A DNA stretch of 9,497 nt. It comes from Gammaproteobacteria bacterium. Lineage in GTDB: Bacteria; Pseudomonadota; Gammaproteobacteria; DSM-16500. Shown here piece by piece: positions 6,533-9,497 of the stretch. The first letter of the stretch is position 1. Every line of letters begins with the position of its first letter. Below the pieces are notes generated by a model. The model was given only the letters and a program-made list of their open reading frames with translations, was not told the DNA's origin and did no database searches. The stretch lies in contig VFKI01000046.1 in assembly GCA_009885665.1 (NCBI GenBank), positions 1 through 9,497 on the forward strand, written 5' to 3'. The translations under genes and the position numbers were made by a program.

Positions 6533-8203
6533 ACACCGATCCAGCATTTCTTGTGCGTGCGCGCGCGTGGTTGCCGTCATTTCTACGCCCCCTAACATGC
6601 GCGCAATTTCATTGGCTTTTTCATCATTTGACAATAAATCAATATGCGTAGTGGTGGCATTGTTGGTGTGTGTTTTGGCGACACGTAAATGCTGATGTCC
6701 TAGCGCGGCGACTTGTGGCGAGTGTGTGACACATAAAACTTGATGCGATTCACCTAATTGCCGCAACAAACGCCCGACGCGTTCTGCTGTGCCGCCGCTG
6801 ATGCCCGTGTCAACTTCATCAAACACTAAAGTTGGAATTGTGTGTGCTGTAGCTGAGGCAACATAAATGGCTAAGCTGATACGGGATAATTCTCCGCCTG
6901 AGGCAATACTGGCTAAGGGTTGTAATGTTTGGCCTTTGTTGGTCCGTAATAAAAAAGCGCATTTTTCCAAGCCATTTTCTGCGGGCTGCTTGTTGTCAGT
7001 TGCTTCCAAGCTGATCGCGACATCCGCATGTTGTAGTGCGAGTGCGCGCAAAGTTTCGGTAATAGCGTGCGCTAATTTTTCAGCGGCTTTCGTGCGACTG
7101 GCAGATAATTTTTTTGCCGCTGTTTGGTATTCTGTCGTCATTGCGGCAAGCGCTGTTTCCACGGCTTCGCAACGTTGCTGTAGATTAACTTCTTGTTGCA
7201 GGCGTTGCTGCAAATCTTGCTGCAATTCAAATAATTTTTCAGGACTCACTTTATATTTGCGCGCCATATCAAAAATACGTGTCAGGCGTGCATCAATCAT
7301 AGCGAGACGCGCGGGATCTAAATCAATGCGTTCGGGGTAATCGCGCAGTTGACTGGCGACATCGCGTAATTGAATTTGTGCGCTGGTGAGTTGTTCTAAC
7401 CAATTATCGAGCAACGGATCAGCGTGGCGCACACTTTGTAGGGCTTGTATGGCGTGTTGTAATTGCCGTTCTAAGCTATTGTCACTGACATCGGTGGGGT
7501 CAGCTAATAACTGTAATGCTAAACGCGTTTGTTGTCGTAATGTGTCGGCATGACTTAATTTTTTATGTTCGTGATCTAATTCTGATAATTCTTTTTCAGT
7601 TAATTGCAATTGATTGATATCATCCAATTGTAATTTCAGCCATTCGCGTTCTAACATATTTTTTTGATGTTGCGCAAATAAGGCAAGTAATTCACGTTGC
7701 AAAGTGTGCCAGCGTTGTGCCAGCGTGCGTACATTTGCGACGAGTATCATATGGCCCGCAAATAAATCTAATCGTTCCAATTGATGTGTCGATTGTAATA
7801 AAGCATGTTGTTGGTGTTGACTGTGAATATGAACTAGATGCTCACCGAGTGCGCGTAATTGATTCTGCGTCACCGGCACATCATTAATGTAGCTGCGCGA
7901 ACGGCCTTCGGGCATCAAGGTGCGACGTATTAAACATTCTTCAGTGCCCAATTCATTTTTTTGTAACCACTGGCGCGCAACAGGTAATTGACTGACATCA
8001 AAACTCAAGCTGATATCGGCACGATGTGCCGTTGGTCGGATCAACTGACCTTCAGCGCGCCCACCCAGTGCTAATAAAATGGCATCTAATAAAATCGATT
8101 TACCTGTGCCTGTTTCGCCGGTTAATACCGTTGTGCCACGACTAAAATCTAATTGCGCATGCGCAATGGTAATAAAGTTGCTAATATCAATACGGATTAA
8201 CAT
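6524..8203 (-). CDS. recN: DNA repair protein RecN
   Basis: This 559-residue SMC-like ATPase acts in recombinational repair of double-strand breaks. It has Walker A GETGTGKS (29-36) near the N-terminus, long Gln/Leu-rich coiled-coil arms through roughly residues 150-370, and the C-terminal ABC half: signature LASIASGGELSR (from 430), Walker B LVFDEVDTGISGG (459-471) and the switch HSPQVAALG. The length matches the family (553 in E. coli). ATG 8203 is preferred: it begins MLIRIDISNF as RecN proteins do, and AGGA lies just upstream. An in-frame TTG six codons earlier is unlikely. It is downstream of nadK on the same strand. A 50-bp tandem duplication covers its ribosome binding site and first codons. 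No LexA-type operator was recognised in the junction. Its 3' end overlaps rpoS by 9 bp. Confidence 0.96.
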   Translation of the reverse strand: MLIRIDISNFITIAHAQLDFSRGTTVLTGETGTGKSILLDAILLALGGRAEGQLIRPTAHRADISLSFDVSQLPVARQWLQKNELGTEECLIRRTLMPEGRSRSYINDVPVTQNQLRALGEHLVHIHSQHQQHALLQSTHQLERLDLFAGHMILVANVRTLAQRWHTLQRELLALFAQHQKNMLEREWLKLQLDDINQLQLTEKELSELDHEHKKLSHADTLRQQTRLALQLLADPTDVSDNSLERQLQHAIQALQSVRHADPLLDNWLEQLTSAQIQLRDVASQLRDYPERIDLDPARLAMIDARLTRIFDMARKYKVSPEKLFELQQDLQQRLQQEVNLQQRCEAVETALAAMTTEYQTAAKKLSASRTKAAEKLAHAITETLRALALQHADVAISLEATDNKQPAENGLEKCAFLLRTNKGQTLQPLASIASGGELSRISLAIYVASATAHTIPTLVFDEVDTGISGGTAERVGRLLRQLGESHQVLCVTHSPQVAALGHQHLRVAKTHTNNATTTHIDLLSNDEKANEIARMLGGVEMTATTRAHAQEMLDRCLP

Positions 8204-8284
8204 ATCAGTTTCCTGCCCCAATATAATTTACTGCTATCAATACGGATTAACATATCAGTTTCCTGCCCCAATATAATTTACTGC
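8185..8284. repeat. Perfect 2 x 50-bp tandem duplication at the nadK/recN junction
   Basis: Bases 8185-8234 and 8235-8284 are identical over all 50 positions. Each unit carries, on the minus strand, the last codons of nadK with its TAA, a ribosome binding site (CAGGAAAC) and the first codons of recN. The lack of any mismatch suggests a recent event, though an assembly artefact must be kept in mind. Both flanking genes stay intact: nadK terminates in the nadK-proximal unit (stop 8249-8247) and recN starts in the other (8203). Confidence 0.97.
8197..8253 (-). CDS. Chimeric 18-codon mini-ORF created by the tandem duplication
   Basis: On the minus strand the duplicated recN start (ATG at 8253) opens a frame reading MLIRIDSSKLYWGRKLIC. 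This is the first six codons of RecN joined to a NadK C-terminal tail. It ends in TAA at 8199-8197. The upstream end, ATGTTAA, overlaps the nadK stop, and the downstream end, ATGTTAA, overlaps the true recN start, so the mini-ORF bridges the two genes. It has the same ribosome binding site as recN and could couple translation between them. A function for the peptide itself is doubtful; it is most likely a by-product. Confidence 0.35.
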   Translation of the reverse strand: MLIRIDSSKLYWGRKLIC

Positions 8285-9125
8285 GTAATGATGCGTAATA
8301 TTCGTAATCCAATGGATGGATGAGACGGAGTGATTTGGTTTTTTTATGAATATCGATAATGCTGCCTGGCATAAGGCTGATGCCGGTGCGGCTGTCGCAG
8401 CTTAAACTCGGCGCGACTTGACTGTTGGGCGAAATGACGATGCGTACGGTGCTGTTGCCAGCCACCACGATGGGGCGGTTCGTCAAACTATGTGAAAACA
8501 TGGGAACTAAGACGATGGCATCTAATTGCGGATGCAAAATAGGGCCGCCGCCAGACAAAGCATAAGCGGTCGAGCCCGTGGGCGTGGCGACAATCAGGCC
8601 GTCAGCATGTTGGCTACAAACGAATTGGTCATCGATATAAATTTCAAATTCAGTCATATGCGGAAACGTCGCAGGGCTAATCGCGACTTCATTTAAAGCA
8701 TCACCGTGCGCATGCGCACTGTTTGGGTGGCGTACGCTAGCATGTAATAGAAATCGGGCTTCTTCATGATATTGACCAGCAAGTATCGCGCCAATTTGTG
8801 GCAGGGCGTCGGGCAAAATATCCGTGAGAAAGCCTAGATTGCCGCGATTGATGCCGAGTACAGGTAAATCTTGATCAACGGCAATATGGGCAGCATGCAG
8901 TAAGCTGCCATCACCACCGACGACGATCAATAAGTCGCAATGTTGTTTGAGCGCGTCGCTGTTCACAATGGGTAAATCAGTCGCAACATGCGCGGCGGTA
9001 TCTGCCTCGATTGAAACTGGGTGGCCATTAGCGTGTAAGTATGCGGCAAGTGCTAGCAAAGTGTCACGTACACCTTCTGTTTTGAGGCGACCAAAAATGC
9101 CGATACGTTGGAAGGGCGTTGCCAT
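8247..9125 (-). CDS. nadK: NAD kinase
   Basis: This 292-residue ATP-dependent NAD kinase makes NADP from NAD in the cytoplasm. It shows the phosphate-binding VVGGDGSLLHA (GGDG at 70-73), GINRGNLGFLTD (91-102), the conserved ALNEVAI (143-149), and the NAD-site block DGLIVATPTGSTAYALSGGGPI (175-196). A C-terminal LSCDSRTG (241-248) is also present. The length equals that of the E. coli enzyme. The frame is open upstream to 9245, but ATG 9125 is chosen because AGGA (9137-9134) is eight bases away and the protein then begins at RIGIFG as in the family. ATG 9134 is a less likely alternative because it overlaps that AGGA. nadK-recN is a familiar pairing and the two are probably co-transcribed. In the ancestral junction the nadK stop would have overlapped the recN start; the tandem duplication now separates them. 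Confidence 0.96.
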   Translation of the reverse strand: MATPFQRIGIFGRLKTEGVRDTLLALAAYLHANGHPVSIEADTAAHVATDLPIVNSDALKQHCDLLIVVGGDGSLLHAAHIAVDQDLPVLGINRGNLGFLTDILPDALPQIGAILAGQYHEEARFLLHASVRHPNSAHAHGDALNEVAISPATFPHMTEFEIYIDDQFVCSQHADGLIVATPTGSTAYALSGGGPILHPQLDAIVLVPMFSHSLTNRPIVVAGNSTVRIVISPNSQVAPSLSCDSRTGISLMPGSIIDIHKKTKSLRLIHPLDYEYYASLRSKLYWGRKLIC

Positions 9126-9143
9126 AAATTGCATCCTGAAAAA

Positions 9144-9166
9144 GTATCTACTACAAAAGATAGGGC
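9144..9166 (-). repeat. Leader motif, copy 3 (upstream of nadK)
   Basis: On the minus strand this reads GCCCTATCTTTTGTAGTAGA followed by TAC, identical in its core to copy 1. It ends 18 bases before the nadK ATG at 9125 and directly precedes the TTTTTCAGGA segment with the ribosome binding site. It is therefore oriented in the direction of its downstream gene, as copies 1 and 2 are. Confidence 0.82.
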
Positions 9167-9188
9167 GGGCAATAGGGGCTGACCTAAA

Positions 9189-9217
9189 AATATATAAAAA
9201 TGATTCTACGCCTTGAA
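9189..9217 (-). promoter_or_regulatory. Possible promoter of nadK-recN
   Basis: On the minus strand TTCAAG (9217-9212) and TATATT (9194-9189) are 17 bases apart in a very AT-rich stretch. The -10 is good (five of six) and the -35 weak (three of six). It would place leader-motif copy 3 inside the 5' leader. A second AT-rich candidate, TGCTATATAG, lies at 9244-9235 without a matching -35. Confidence 0.25.
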
Positions 9218-9293
9218 TCCGGGCAGTGGAATCCCTATATAGCATATATATGTTAAGGTGCTTTACGCGATGCGGACGCAGTTTCCTTCGCCT

Positions 9294-9321
9294 GCCCTAT
9301 CTTTTGTAATAGAAACGATAG
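9294..9321 (+). repeat. Leader motif, copy 4 (next to the right inverted-repeat arm)
   Basis: The core reads TATCTTTTGTAATAGAAACG, one base off the other copies. It can fold as CTATC (9297-9301) with GATAG (9317-9321). Unlike copies 1-3 it has no gene start just downstream inside the window; only one base separates it from the 63-bp repeat arm. The preceding GCGGACGCAGTT resembles the sequence ahead of copy 2. Confidence 0.78.
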
Positions 9322-9322
9322 A

Positions 9323-9385
9323 ACCGTGTAACTATTCAGATGGCTACTCGGGCAAATAGCTCGCCCGCGTGACGCCACTCAAGGG
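9323..9385 (+). repeat. Right arm of the 63-bp inverted repeat
   Basis: This is an ungapped partner of bases 1-63 in inverted orientation with four mismatches. It contains the stem CGGGC (9349-9353) / GCCCG (9363-9367). It runs directly into the palindrome at 9378-9411. Together with motif copy 4 and that palindrome it looks like the complete form of an intergenic element whose left copy is cut by the window edge. Confidence 0.9.
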
Positions 9386-9411
9386 GGAGAATCGCGATTC
9401 TCCCCCTTAAG
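9378..9411. repeat. 34-bp near-perfect palindrome centred on TCGCGA
   Basis: The two 17-base halves are complementary except at one position (9380 with 9409), and the inner 28 bases are a perfect palindrome with no loop: AAGGGGGAGAATCG and its reverse complement. There is no T-tract directly after it, so it is not a standard terminator. It may be a dyad binding site, a cruciform-forming end of a repeat element, or an RNA stem. Confidence 0.9.
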
Positions 9412-9412
9412 A

Positions 9413-9436
9413 AAAAACGGCAGGAAAGCCGTTTTT
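9413..9436. terminator. Bidirectional rho-independent terminator-like hairpin
   Basis: AAAAACGGC (9413-9421) pairs perfectly with GCCGTTTTT (9428-9436) around the loop AGGAAA. The A-tract before and T-tract after the short GC stem are the form expected of a terminator working in either direction. The GC part is only four base pairs, so strength is uncertain. No gene in the window ends here; it would serve transcription from outside the right edge or bound the repeat element. Confidence 0.6.
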
Positions 9437-9438
9437 GA

Positions 9439-9481
9439 CGCACAAAGTGCGCCCGAAGGGTGAGCCTCCAAGGACGGAGGC
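9439..9481 (+). other. Chain of three small GC-rich stem-loops
   Basis: In close succession there are CGCAC-AAA-GTGCG (9439-9451), CCC-GAA-GGG (9452-9460) and GCCTCC-aaggac-GGAGGC (9464-9481). All stems are perfect. The tight packing with tiny loops suggests a structured transcript or a repeat family and not chance, but I cannot assign it to a known RNA. Confidence 0.5.
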
Positions 9482-9497
9482 GAATCTATCCCCCATC

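Larger units (their letters stand above)
9126..9497. other. Gene-free 372-bp region dense in repeats and hairpins
   Basis: No coding frame with a recognisable product or ribosome binding site is seen on either strand. The region holds, in order, the nadK leader with motif copy 3, an AT-rich candidate promoter zone (9183-9260), motif copy 4, the right arm of the 63-bp inverted repeat, a 34-bp palindrome, a bidirectional terminator-like hairpin and several short GC-rich stem-loops. The last 60 bases could belong to a structured RNA or to the tail of a gene beyond the window; nothing settles which. Confidence 0.7.

Noticed and set aside
6867..7340. 157-codon + strand open frame within recN
   Set aside because: It is antisense to the coiled-coil region of recN, rich in Cys, Ala and Ser with no recognisable domain, and has no convincing ribosome binding site.
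9126..9245. N-terminal extension of nadK to 9245
   Set aside because: The added residues read through leader-motif copy 3 and an AT-rich promoter-like zone; the conserved protein and a spaced AGGA fit ATG 9125.
1..9385. Composite transposon bounded by inverted repeats
   Set aside because: No transposase, integrase or target-site duplication is visible, and all enclosed genes are core chromosomal genes.
9126..9497. tRNA, riboswitch or CRISPR array in the right-hand gap
   Set aside because: No cloverleaf, no known riboswitch core and no regularly spaced repeats with unique spacers could be found; the repeats present are single palindromic units.

Overview
This window is a stretch of housekeeping chromosome from a gammaproteobacterium. 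All eight genes are core bacterial genes with gammaproteobacterial signatures: a stationary-phase sigma factor with the typical RpoS core, Hda, enolase followed by ftsB, and a DUF2066 gene next to an AI-2E transporter gene and hda. By eye the base composition is moderate to slightly AT-rich. The compact surE-rpoS arrangement and the intergenic repeats would fit a Legionellales/Coxiellaceae-like lineage, but that placement is inference; no rRNA gene is present to settle it.

Layout. (1) 1-197: one arm of a 63-bp inverted repeat, then the first copy of a short leader motif, ahead of the first gene. (2) 198-4571, + strand: five tightly packed genes, DUF2066 - AI-2E/PerM-like permease - hda - eno - ftsB, with gaps of 2, -8, 13 and -1 bases, so probably one operon. 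(3) 4572-4686: an intergenic region with the second leader-motif copy and the best-looking promoter of the window. (4) 4687-6532, + strand: surE and rpoS, 13 bases apart. The ispD, ispF and truD genes that E. coli has between ftsB and surE, and pcm and nlpD between surE and rpoS, are absent here. (5) 9125-6524, - strand: nadK then recN, converging on rpoS with a 9-bp overlap of the two coding ends. (6) 9126-9497: no gene; it holds leader-motif copies three and four, the other arm of the 63-bp repeat, a 34-bp near-perfect palindrome, a bidirectional terminator-like hairpin and further small hairpins.

Functionally the genes cover replication-initiation control (Hda), glycolysis and a potential RNA-degradosome partner (enolase), division (FtsB), stationary-phase survival (SurE, RpoS), NADP supply (NadK) and double-strand-break repair (RecN).

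I do not see a new defence or mobile system. The unusual material lies between the genes. A family of hairpin-forming motifs, TATCTTTTGTARTAGATAC, sits just ahead of three transcription units and once beside the inverted repeat. The 63-bp repeat has 59/63 matching positions and brackets the gene block. An exact 50-bp tandem duplication at the nadK/recN junction creates an 18-codon chimeric mini-ORF whose stop overlaps the recN start.
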